NCBI GenBank assembly: GCA_945979635.1
Contig: CAMFPZ010000011.1
Location: 1-11,801, forward strand
Length of the DNA: 11,801 bases
Reading direction: 5' to 3'
Source: an uncultured Eubacterium sp.
Lineage (GTDB): Bacteria > Bacillota > Clostridia > Oscillospirales > Acutalibacteraceae
The notes below the pieces were generated by a model, which saw nothing but the letters and a program-made list of their open reading frames with translations, did no database searches and was not told the origin of the DNA. The position numbers were made by a program, and so were the translations under genes. Positions 1 through 6,800 of this stretch are shown in pieces (within the stretch, counting starts at the first letter, position 1; every line of letters starts with the position of its first letter).

Positions 1-55
1 ATTTATTTTACAATCACATTTGTGCTTGCCGGTATTGCACTCTTCTTCGTTGCTC
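1..55. repeat. Exact 55-bp copy of bases 210-264 at the left edge
   Basis: Bases 1-55 are identical to bases 210-264 (offset 209), and the match breaks at base 56 (t versus c at 265). In the downstream copy the segment encodes the first transmembrane stretch of the M28 peptidase. The copy at the edge would encode the same peptide only in frame 1, while the gene downstream runs in frame 3, so the join is out of frame. From base 57 onward frame 3 reads as a normal M28 N-terminal region. The simplest inference is a false join or shared k-mer at a contig end. A genuine partial duplication is possible but less likely. Confidence 0.9.
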
Positions 56-56
56 T

Positions 57-1232
57 TATATTATCAAGAACTTCGAAAAAAGAGACCCGGGCTCAAAGGG
101 CGAGAAGCAGGCTTGCGAATATATGGCAGATGTTCTCAAAAAGGACTGTGGATGCGAAACTGCCGAGGTAGAAAGCTTTAAGGAAAATCCGGGCTCATTC
201 TATGGTTGGATTTATTTTACAATCACATTTGTGCTTGCCGGTATTGCACTCTTCTTCGTTGCTCCTATCGTCAGCATTATTCTCATTATAGCAGGACTTG
301 TTATTGTGCTCGCGGAATTCGGATTTTACAAAAAGCTTATTGACAAGCTGTTTCCGGAAAAAATCGGACATAATGTTACTGCAATTAAGAAATGTACAAA
401 TGGTACACCGAAAAGAAGAATTCTTTTTAATGGTCACCCTGATGCAGCTTGGGAATGGCCGATGAACTACAAGTTCGGCGGTGTTGGCTTTGAGGGACAT
501 GCGATTGCCTGTGGCTTAGGTGCCGCTTACTATATCGTTCTCTCTATTATCAAGTGTGTAAAGTACGGCGTTTTTGCAACAGTTCCTGTTTCGGAGCCTA
601 TCACAAAGGCTGCATTAATCGGCTTGATTTTCCTCATTCCTCTCGTTGGACTCTATTGGATGGTGAACTATCGCAGAGTTGTTGATGGTGCAAATGATAA
701 TCTTTCGGGCTGTTATATGGGCATCGCCGTTATGAAGATGCTTAAGGACGAGGGTATCGACCTTGATGATACCGAAATCGGTTGTATTATGACAGGCTCG
801 GAGGAGGCAGGTCTTCGCGGTTCGAAGGCTTGGTGCGAGGCTCACGCAGGTGAATTTCAGGATTGTCCGACTATGATTATTTCATACGATACAATTCACG
901 ACCCTAAATTCCTTATGGTAAACTATCGTGACCTTAACGGTACAGTTAAAGCCGATAAAGATTATTCCGATTTGTTCCTTGAAGCCGCACAGGCTGTTGA
1001 CGTTCCTTGTAAAAAGGGATGGGTTCCGCCACTCGGCGGTGCAACCGACTCTGCCGCTTTTGCACAGGCAGGCTTCCGTGCCGCAGGTATCACAGGCCTT
1101 AACCATAATCTTGAGGACTATTATCATACCCGCCGCGATACATATGACAATATGAATGCCGAAGGTCTTGCAAATTGCTATGCCGCAACTGTAAAGGCAC
1201 TTGAAATGTGGATTAACGGTGCAAAGCAATAA
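57..1232 (+). CDS. M28-family membrane-associated metallopeptidase, 5' partial
   Basis: A zinc-dependent exopeptidase of the M28 family (aminopeptidase/glutamate carboxypeptidase type), predicted to remove residues from peptides at the membrane. The ATG at 123 is unlikely to be the start. It has no Shine-Dalgarno, and the same frame upstream (57-122) encodes a family-like stretch containing RDPGSKGEKQACEYMADVL, so the true start lies beyond the window. Counting from that ATG, the metal and catalytic residues all appear present: H105 and D107 in GHPD, D192 in GANDN, E227 and E228 in GSEEAG, D256 in ISYD, and H335 in DYYHTRRD. Hydrophobic segments lie at about 28-66 (a hairpin), 128-144 and 163-181. 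The last two fall between the first and second metal ligands, which are close together in soluble M28 enzymes. The frame is open to the window edge, but bases 1-55 are a suspect repeat. The physiological substrate cannot be told. Confidence 0.88.
   Translation, partial: YIIKNFEKRDPGSKGEKQACEYMADVLKKDCGCETAEVESFKENPGSFYGWIYFTITFVLAGIALFFVAPIVSIILIIAGLVIVLAEFGFYKKLIDKLFPEKIGHNVTAIKKCTNGTPKRRILFNGHPDAAWEWPMNYKFGGVGFEGHAIACGLGAAYYIVLSIIKCVKYGVFATVPVSEPITKAALIGLIFLIPLVGLYWMVNYRRVVDGANDNLSGCYMGIAVMKMLKDEGIDLDDTEIGCIMTGSEEAGLRGSKAWCEAHAGEFQDCPTMIISYDTIHDPKFLMVNYRDLNGTVKADKDYSDLFLEAAQAVDVPCKKGWVPPLGGATDSAAFAQAGFRAAGITGLNHNLEDYYHTRRDTYDNMNAEGLANCYAATVKALEMWINGAKQ
210..264. repeat. Second copy of the 55-bp repeat, inside the M28 gene
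   Basis: This is the in-frame, presumably genuine copy. It encodes the start of the first membrane hairpin (IYFTITFVLAGIALFFVA) of the peptidase. Its partner is at 1-55, in the same orientation. Confidence 0.9.
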
Positions 1233-1281
1233 TAATTTTGCACTTTTCCGAATTGTTCGAATTAGACAATAAAATCTAAAC

Positions 1282-1324
1282 AACAAACCCCGTCGGATGT
1301 TGAATCTCGGCGGGGTTTTGTTGT
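1282..1324 (+). terminator. Rho-independent terminator after the M28 gene, probably bidirectional
   Basis: An 11-pair stem runs from A1285-G1295 to C1308-T1318 around a CCCCG/CGGGG core with one G:U pair. It is followed by TTTTGTTGT on the plus strand. On the minus strand the same stem is followed by a T-rich stretch (TTTGTTGTTTAG), so it can also end the small minus-strand gene whose stop codon is at 1358. Confidence 0.85.
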
Positions 1325-1357
1325 ATTATTCGTATTTTGTTTTAGGGCTCGGCGTCG

Positions 1358-1492
1358 TCAGCGTAAAATTGCGAAGCCTAAATCAATTACGCCCGATAAT
1401 AGTCTGGATGTTTTTTGCATACCGAGGGTTTCGGTTATCCAAAGAATCATAAGTGCAACTAAAATTGCGATGATAAGTGCTTCCTTGCTCAT
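1358..1492 (-). CDS. Small 44-aa single-span membrane protein, unknown function
   Basis: I do not recognise this gene, but the support for it is good. An ATG at 1492 is preceded by a full AGGAGGT Shine-Dalgarno (1498-1504 on the complement) at 5-nt spacing. A sigma-A-like promoter lies just upstream, and a terminator follows the TGA stop at 1358. The 44-residue product starts MSKEALIIAILVALMILWIT, with one predicted membrane helix at about residues 5-21. A short segment with polar and basic residues follows (TLGMQKTSRLL), then a second weakly hydrophobic amphipathic stretch ending in Arg. There is no cysteine and no export cleavage site, so it would remain as a membrane peptide. It lies convergent to the M28 gene and divergent from the decarboxylase genes. 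Possible roles include a small membrane regulator or toxin-like peptide, but nothing in the sequence decides this. Confidence 0.66.
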   Translation of the reverse strand: MSKEALIIAILVALMILWITETLGMQKTSRLLSGVIDLGFAILR

Positions 1493-1519
1493 TTCGCACC
1501 TCCTGAATATTCTATGTTT

Positions 1520-1548
1520 ATTATAACCAAAATAAATTCATAAATCAA
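1520..1548 (-). promoter_or_regulatory. Sigma-A promoter of the 44-aa gene
   Basis: Reading the minus strand, TTGATT (1548-1543) and TATAAT (1525-1520) are separated by 17 bases. Transcription would begin near 1513, giving a leader of about 20 nt with the Shine-Dalgarno placed immediately inside it. Confidence 0.65.
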
Positions 1549-1594
1549 TAGCAAATTTTTATCAATAAAACTGCAAAAAATAATATAAATAATG

Positions 1595-1623
1595 TTGAAA
1601 AAAATTGTCGATTGCATTATAAT
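1595..1623 (+). promoter_or_regulatory. Sigma-A promoter of the OadG-OadB operon
   Basis: TTGAAA (1595-1600) and a perfect TATAAT (1618-1623) are separated by 17 bases. The predicted start near 1630 gives a very short leader before the GGAGGA at 1645-1650. It is divergent from the 44-aa gene promoter, with about 46 bp between the two -35 elements. Confidence 0.8.
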
Positions 1624-1660
1624 AGCATTACTCTGAATTATAATGGAGGAATATTGGTAT

Positions 1661-2092
1661 ATGGATATGATTACATTAGCAACATCCGTAATTCCTGACA
1701 GAAGCCTCGGCTTTACTTTGACGGTAATTGTAGCCGGATTGGGAATAGTTTTGGCAACTCTCGCTTTGCTTATTTTGGTATTTAAGGCGTTCGGTACAGT
1801 TATGGATAAATCACAGCAGGCGGCAAAGAAAAAGCAGCTTGCAAAGCAGCAGGAAGCGATGAGGGAAGAGATGAACAATACTTCATTTGCACCGATACAG
1901 AAGGCTCCTGCCGTGCAACCGGTTGTTCAAGACGGAATCAGCGGCGAGATTATTGCGGCAATCAGTGCGGCTGTTTACGCTATGGAGGGCTCGAATGCGG
2001 TTATTCGCAGTGTAACAAGAAAAAAGAGCCCTGTTTCTTCACGAAACCCTTGGGCACAGGCGGCAATTAATGATAACACACGACCATTTTAA
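1661..2092 (+). CDS. OadG-family subunit of a Na+-translocating decarboxylase
   Basis: The small membrane-anchoring subunit (gamma in oxaloacetate decarboxylase, delta in methylmalonyl-CoA decarboxylase) that holds the carboxyltransferase to the membrane pump. I chose ATG 1661 (143 aa) because an in-frame ATG at 1643 overlaps the Shine-Dalgarno GGAGGA (1645-1650), which sits 10 nt before 1661. From that start, residues about 17-42 form one membrane helix. A Lys/Gln/Ala-rich linker follows (about 50-70), then a Pro/Ala/Val/Gln segment. The C-terminal domain runs IIAAISAAVYAMEG...VIRSVTRKK and ends PWAQAAINDNTRPF, which is characteristic of the family. The linked beta subunit starts 40 bp downstream in the same transcript. 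The substrate acid cannot be assigned without the alpha subunit. Confidence 0.88.
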   Translation: MDMITLATSVIPDRSLGFTLTVIVAGLGIVLATLALLILVFKAFGTVMDKSQQAAKKKQLAKQQEAMREEMNNTSFAPIQKAPAVQPVVQDGISGEIIAAISAAVYAMEGSNAVIRSVTRKKSPVSSRNPWAQAAINDNTRPF

Positions 2093-2132
2093 TCTTTGTC
2101 GCATAAAACTTATCTGAAAGGAACGGTAAAAA

Positions 2133-3350
2133 ATGGAAATTTTAACCGGTGTATGGGAAGTAGTAAAAAGTATATTCATTAATAGCGGATATGCATATTT
2201 TTTTACGGCAGACGGCGGAATACTAAACCTTGTAATGATTCTCATTTCGTTTGTTTTTCTTTTTCTCGGAATTAAAAAGGGCTTTGAGCCATTACTTATG
2301 ATACCGATTGCGTTCGGTATGCTTCTGGCTAATTTGCCCGGTGCGAATTTGGCAGTTCAATATCACGATTTACAGGGCTTTATTGACTTGGTTGCAGGCA
2401 GAATGGTGGACGATGCAGGAAATACATTGACTCCGGGACTTATGGACTTTTTGTATTTCGGGGTTAAGGCAGGTATTTATCCTCCGCTCATTTTCCTCGG
2501 TATCGGATCTATGACTGATTTCAGCTCGCTTATTGCTAATCCGATTTCGTTCATTCTCGGTGCGGCGGCACAGCTTGGTATTTTCGTTGCTTATGTTATT
2601 GCTATTGTACTTGGATTCGGTCCGCAGGAGGCCGGCTCAATCGCTATCATCGGCGGTGCCGACGGTCCGACGGCGATTTTCGTAACCTCGAAGCTGGCTC
2701 CGGCAATGCTCGGTACAATCGCGGTTGCGGCTTATAGCTATATGGCTCTTGTCCCTGTTATTCAACCGCCTATTATGAGAGCTCTTACAACAAAGAAGGA
2801 GCGTAGCGTAGTAATGGGCAATCTTCGTCAGGTCTCAAAGACAGAAAAGATTTTGTTCCCGATTATGGTAACTGTTATCGTTTCTCTTCTTCTTCCCGAC
2901 GCAGGTGTCTTGGTTGGTATGCTTATGCTCGGAAATCTCCTTAAGGAGAGCGGAAGAACGGAGCGTATCGCAAAGGCGGCTCAAAACGAGCTTATGAATA
3001 TTGTTACTATTTTGCTAGGCCTTAGTGTTGGTGCAACAACAAATGCTCAGTCATTCTTAAACTGGAATACAATTAAGATAATAATTCTCGGCTTGATTGC
3101 TTTTGCATTTGGTACTGCAGGCGGTACATTGTTTGGAAAGCTTATGTATGTAATTACAAAGGGTAAGGTTAATCCGCTTATTGGTTCGGCAGGTGTTTCT
3201 GCTGTTCCTATGGCGGCGAGAGTTTCGCAAAAGGTTGGACAGGAGGAGAATCCTTCGAACTTCCTTTTGATGCACGCAATGGGACCGAATGTTTCAGGCG
3301 TTATCGGTTCGGCAGTAGCAGCAGGTATTCTTCTTACACTGCTCGGCTAA
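2133..3350 (+). CDS. oadB: Sodium ion-translocating decarboxylase subunit beta
   Basis: The integral membrane subunit that decarboxylates carboxybiotin and couples this to Na+ export (OadB/MmdB/GcdB family). At 405 aa it is close to the usual length, with roughly nine to eleven hydrophobic helices. Family hallmarks visible are GFEPLLMIPIAFGMLLANLP (51-70), the long loop with YHDLQGFID, IGSMTDF, the region III motif GGADGPTAIF with Asp177, and the region VIII stretch from N289 to GLSVGATTNA (296-305). The C-terminal block GSAGVSAVPMAARVSQKVGQ and HAMGPNVSGVIGSAVAAGIL is also conserved. AAAGGA at about 2115-2121 precedes the start. Beta subunits for oxaloacetate, methylmalonyl-CoA and glutaconyl-CoA look alike, so the symbol names the family and not the substrate. 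No alpha subunit or biotin carrier is encoded in the window. Confidence 0.93.
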   Translation: MEILTGVWEVVKSIFINSGYAYFFTADGGILNLVMILISFVFLFLGIKKGFEPLLMIPIAFGMLLANLPGANLAVQYHDLQGFIDLVAGRMVDDAGNTLTPGLMDFLYFGVKAGIYPPLIFLGIGSMTDFSSLIANPISFILGAAAQLGIFVAYVIAIVLGFGPQEAGSIAIIGGADGPTAIFVTSKLAPAMLGTIAVAAYSYMALVPVIQPPIMRALTTKKERSVVMGNLRQVSKTEKILFPIMVTVIVSLLLPDAGVLVGMLMLGNLLKESGRTERIAKAAQNELMNIVTILLGLSVGATTNAQSFLNWNTIKIIILGLIAFAFGTAGGTLFGKLMYVITKGKVNPLIGSAGVSAVPMAARVSQKVGQEENPSNFLLMHAMGPNVSGVIGSAVAAGILLTLLG

Positions 3351-3365
3351 AATACTTTGATTTCG

Positions 3366-3401
3366 AATGCACTTGAGCGAGTATGCTCGGGTGCATTTCT
3401 T
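3366..3401 (+). terminator. Hairpin between oadB and pcrA, weak terminator
   Basis: A 13-bp stem pairs 3366-3378 with 3385-3397 (AATGCACTTGAGC against GCTCGGGTGCATT, two G:U pairs) around a GAGTAT loop. The tail is only TTCTT, so termination may be partial and pcrA could receive read-through. I saw no convincing sigma-A promoter between this hairpin and pcrA. Confidence 0.55.
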
Positions 3402-3423
3402 GACTAAAAATGTGAGGTAATAT

Positions 3424-5703
3424 ATGAATAAGGATGCAGTAAAGCCAAATAGAGAGCAACAGCAGGTTATAAACGCGGTCGATGGACCCGTGCTCGTTGT
3501 TGCCGGTGCAGGAACAGGTAAAACGGCAACTGTTGTAAAACGAATTGAGCATATAATTAACGACGGCTTTGCACAGCCGTGGCAGGTGCTCGCCATAACC
3601 TTTACTAATAAGGCGGCAGGAGAGCTCAAGCAAAGGCTTGAGGATACTATTGGAATAGGAGCAAATGATATTTGGGCACAAACCTTCCATAGTATGTGTG
3701 CTCGTATTCTTCGCCGTCATGCAGAGCTTCTCGGGTATTCCAAGCATTTCACTATTTACGATACGGATGACCAAAAGCGAGTTATGAAAAGAGTGCAAAA
3801 GAATCTGGGAATAGAGGATAAGCATCTTAATCATAAGGCGATTTTGAACGAAATCAGCAGAGCGAAGGATTCTCTTATGTCTCCCTCGGAATATAGGAAT
3901 GAAAATTCGAATGATTTTAGGAAGACGAAAATTGCCGAATGCTATCGTGATTATCAGGCGGAGATGAAGCGTAGCGACGCAATGGACTTTGACGATATGA
4001 TTTTCAATACCGTTAAGCTTTTTAGAGAAAACAAGGATGTTCTCGAAAGGTATCAGCACCAATTCAAGTATATTATCGTTGACGAGTATCAGGATACATC
4101 ATATGCACAATATGTTCTTACATATCTTTTGGCAGGAGAGTATCATAATATTTGTGTTGTCGGTGACGATGACCAAAGTATATACCGCTTCAGAGGTGCA
4201 ACAATTGAAAATATTATGCGATTCAGAGAGCGTTATGAGAATGAGGGCGTTAGCGTAATTCAGCTGGAGCTCGCTGAGAATTATCGCTCGAAGCAAAATA
4301 TTCTCGATGCGGCAAACGCAGTTATTTCGAATAATCAGGCACGCCTTGTTGACAAGAGACTCCGCTCGTTCAAGGGTGAGAGCGGCGATAAGGTTGTCCT
4401 TTATACAGCTTCCAACGAAATGGAGGAGGCTCAGTTTATCGTTGACGAAATAAATGAAAATGTCAAAAACGGCAGGGAATATAAGGACCATGCTGTTTTG
4501 TACAGAACGAATGCACAGAGTAGAAATATCGAAATTATGCTTGCAAAGTCAGGCGTTTCGTACAGGATTATCGGCGGAAACCGTTTCTTTGACCGCAAGG
4601 AAATAAAGGATATTGTTTCTTACTTTGCAGTTATCAATAACCCTGCAGACTCTGTAAGACTTCAAAGAATAATAAATACGCCGAAGCGTGGAATCGGCGA
4701 TACGATGTTTGCGAACATTCTTGAAATCGCCGGAGCAAATAAAATGTCCGCGTTTGAGGTTTGTGAACAGGCTGACGAATTTGCAAAGACTCAAAGGAGT
4801 GCGAGTAGGCTCAAGGCGTTTTGCGATATGATAAATGAATTTCGCACTATGCTTGATGACGGAATGAGCGTAAATGATTTGCTTCAGGAGATTATCGAAA
4901 AAACAGGATATTTCGAGTATCTTCAGGAGGATGACCCGATAAAGGCAGATGACAGAAAGGCGAATGTTCAGGAGCTTTCGTCTATGTTCATAAAGTATCA
5001 GGAGGAGGACGACGAGTTTACTCTCCAAAAGTTCCTCGAGGATGTTGCACTCGTATCCGATATTGATAGCTATAATGAGGATGAGGATTGTGTTGTGCTT
5101 ATGACACTTCACGCCGCAAAGGGTCTTGAATTTCCGGTTGTATTTATTCCCGGCATGGAGGAGGGAATCTTCCCGGGTAATCAGAGCTTGTATAGTGACG
5201 AGGAATTGGAGGAGGAACGCCGCCTCGCTTATGTTGGAATAACAAGGGCGAAGGAGAAGCTTTATCTTATTAATGCTCGTCAGCGTATGCTTTATGGTAC
5301 TACCAATAGGAATATGCAAAGCCGTTTTGTTGGTGAAATCCCCGACGGAGTGACCGAGGACAGAACAGTTCGGTTTAGCACAGGCTATTCGGATTCTTCC
5401 GGTTATTTGAGTCACTTCGGAACCCCTGCAAAGCCTGCAAAATACAGTCGTTCGACTCCTATTCCGCAGGGTGAAGCAAGAAAAACCTCGTCTGCAACCT
5501 ATTCCTTCGGTCAGGTTTCCTCCAAAAGGAAGACCGAGTCGGTTGCGTATAATATAGGTGACACGGTTCGCCATTCGGCATTTGGTACAGGACTTATCAT
5601 TTCGGCACAACCTATGGGTAACGATACTCTGCTCGAAATTGCATTCGATAAGGTCGGAACAAAAAAGCTTATGGCAAATTTCGCAAAATTGGAAAAGATA
5701 TAA
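3424..5703 (+). CDS. pcrA: ATP-dependent DNA helicase PcrA (UvrD/Rep family)
   Basis: A superfamily 1A 3'-5' DNA helicase acting in nucleotide excision repair, removal of RecA filaments and rolling-circle replication. All expected motifs are visible in the 759 aa. The Q-motif region is PNREQQQVI, and Walker A is AGAGTGKT (27-34, K33). Motif Ia is TFTNKAAGELKQR, motif II is VDEYQDT (219-225), motif III is GDDDQSIYRFRGA (247-259), and motif IV is ENYRS (285-289). Motif V is TLHAAKGLEFPVVFIPGMEE (about 560-580), and motif VI is RRLAYVGITRAKEKL (about 598-613). A Ser/Thr-rich linker follows, then the C-terminal Tudor-like RNA polymerase-binding domain (GDTVRHSAFGTG...), typical of PcrA. The length matches the family. 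GAGGT (3414-3418) precedes the ATG by 5 nt. The gene stands between oadB and a strong terminator, without the ligA partner often found beside pcrA. Confidence 0.97.
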   Translation: MNKDAVKPNREQQQVINAVDGPVLVVAGAGTGKTATVVKRIEHIINDGFAQPWQVLAITFTNKAAGELKQRLEDTIGIGANDIWAQTFHSMCARILRRHAELLGYSKHFTIYDTDDQKRVMKRVQKNLGIEDKHLNHKAILNEISRAKDSLMSPSEYRNENSNDFRKTKIAECYRDYQAEMKRSDAMDFDDMIFNTVKLFRENKDVLERYQHQFKYIIVDEYQDTSYAQYVLTYLLAGEYHNICVVGDDDQSIYRFRGATIENIMRFRERYENEGVSVIQLELAENYRSKQNILDAANAVISNNQARLVDKRLRSFKGESGDKVVLYTASNEMEEAQFIVDEINENVKNGREYKDHAVLYRTNAQSRNIEIMLAKSGVSYRIIGGNRFFDRKEIKDIVSYFAVINNPADSVRLQRIINTPKRGIGDTMFANILEIAGANKMSAFEVCEQADEFAKTQRSASRLKAFCDMINEFRTMLDDGMSVNDLLQEIIEKTGYFEYLQEDDPIKADDRKANVQELSSMFIKYQEEDDEFTLQKFLEDVALVSDIDSYNEDEDCVVLMTLHAAKGLEFPVVFIPGMEEGIFPGNQSLYSDEELEEERRLAYVGITRAKEKLYLINARQRMLYGTTNRNMQSRFVGEIPDGVTEDRTVRFSTGYSDSSGYLSHFGTPAKPAKYSRSTPIPQGEARKTSSATYSFGQVSSKRKTESVAYNIGDTVRHSAFGTGLIISAQPMGNDTLLEIAFDKVGTKKLMANFAKLEKI

Positions 5704-5704
5704 C

Positions 5705-5743
5705 AAAAGCGACAGAAGCATCATAAATGCTTCTGTCGCTTTT
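5705..5743. terminator. Strong bidirectional terminator between pcrA and the SIS gene
   Basis: A perfect 17-bp stem pairs 5705-5721 with 5727-5743 around the loop CATAA. The AAAA and TTTT ends of the stem supply the U-tract on either strand. It starts 2 bases after the pcrA stop and lies 7 bases beyond the stop of the convergent SIS gene, so it serves both. Confidence 0.95.
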
Positions 5744-5750
5744 GCTTAGG

Positions 5751-6800
5751 CTATGCCGATAGTATTTCATCTTTTTCGTCATCGTACGCAAGAATAGCCG
5801 TTTGGAGAATTGAGGCGGCAAGAATGACCGGATTGAATAGAGGGATGCTGTCGGTAACGGTTACTATTGAATCCTTTATACAAAGCTCGCTCGATATATT
5901 TTCGGTTGTGAATATAAGAGTGTTTATTCCGTTTTCACGCATTTGCGTTAGACGATGGTTTACAATATCCGTATACGCCCCTGAGCTGATTATTGCAATG
6001 ACAAGACAGCTTGGTTGGGCTGTAATTGAAAAGTCAATTTGGCAAAGAGGTATGGAGTTTGCATTGATGCGGTTTATTCTGCGAAATGCCTGTGCCAGTG
6101 TGTCGGCGATTCCCTCGTCTGCACCGAAGCCGCATAGAAGCAGATTGTTGTAGCGGGAAATAACACCTAATGCCTTTGACAGCTCGTTTTTGCTTCTGTC
6201 GGAAAGCACAGTTGCTCCGACAAGCATTTGTGCTATCTTAAGAGTGACGCTAACCGTCAGCTTGGGAAGATTTTTTGTTTTTTGACCGATGAATAATCCG
6301 AGAAGAGCCAGATATAAATATTCCTTGCAGGGAGTGTATACAGAGCCGTTATTACTGATTTCTATTCTGTTTTTGCAAAATTCTGCAACCTCGGATTCCT
6401 CTTTATCTGTTATAGCAATAAGCATAGCACCCTGATTTTTTGCTCGTCTGGCACTCTCAAGGGCCGGTTGATTTTCACCTTCCGGCGAAAGGATGATAAC
6501 AAGCGTTGATTTATTGAGTGTTGCACGGTTGCTCATCATTTCGTACGAATTTAGTGCAATAGTGTTTTTGCCTGTAAGCATTTCAATATTGTAGGCTGCG
6601 GATTTGGCAATGTTATATTCGTTTCCCGTTCCTGTGATTATTATGGTTTCTATTCTTCGTGCCTTATGCTTGCTTAGATTGAGCGAATTAAAGTGTATTC
6701 GGTCATTTTTGATAAGCTCACAAAGGGTTGATTTTATATCCTCGGAAATGCCGTTAATTTGGCTTTTCAAGTTGTTTGGGATGTATTCGTTAGTGCTCAT
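5751..6800 (-). CDS. Double SIS-domain protein (GlmS isomerase-like), divergent
   Basis: A 349-aa protein made of two tandem SIS (sugar isomerase) folds, arranged like the C-terminal half of glucosamine-6-phosphate synthase and without a glutaminase domain. SIS1 is about 50-170, with IIITGTGNEYNIAKSAAYNIE. SIS2 is about 208-340, with LLLCGFGADEGIADTLAQAF. The usual phosphate-binding SQSGET-type motif of SIS1 is replaced by LSPEGENQPA (104-113). The GELKHGP-type segment bearing GlmS catalytic residues corresponds roughly to LCQIDFSITAQP (252-263), where they are not conserved. Isomerase activity is therefore doubtful, and a sugar-phosphate sensor or a different substrate is possible. The start at 6800 is set by GGAGAG (6812-6807) and shares one base with the spoIIE stop (TAATG), implying translational coupling. 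No N-terminal HTH is present, so it is not an RpiR regulator. Confidence 0.82.
   Translation of the reverse strand: MSTNEYIPNNLKSQINGISEDIKSTLCELIKNDRIHFNSLNLSKHKARRIETIIITGTGNEYNIAKSAAYNIEMLTGKNTIALNSYEMMSNRATLNKSTLVIILSPEGENQPALESARRAKNQGAMLIAITDKEESEVAEFCKNRIEISNNGSVYTPCKEYLYLALLGLFIGQKTKNLPKLTVSVTLKIAQMLVGATVLSDRSKNELSKALGVISRYNNLLLCGFGADEGIADTLAQAFRRINRINANSIPLCQIDFSITAQPSCLVIAIISSGAYTDIVNHRLTQMRENGINTLIFTTENISSELCIKDSIVTVTDSIPLFNPVILAASILQTAILAYDDEKDEILSA

Noticed and set aside
123..125. ATG at 123 as the start of the M28 peptidase
   Set aside because: It has no Shine-Dalgarno, and the frame upstream encodes family-like N-terminal sequence. The ATG is internal.
1643..1645. ATG at 1643 as the start of the OadG-like gene
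   Set aside because: The Shine-Dalgarno GGAGGA overlaps this codon. ATG 1661 is correctly spaced.
3334..4062. Minus-strand open frame (242 codons) opposite the pcrA start
   Set aside because: It is antisense to conserved helicase motifs, with no ribosome binding site or recognisable product.
4549..5724. Long minus-strand open frame (391 codons) opposite pcrA
   Set aside because: It lies entirely antisense to a well-conserved helicase, has cysteine- and arginine-rich low-quality composition, and shows no domain. It is a shadow of pcrA codon use.
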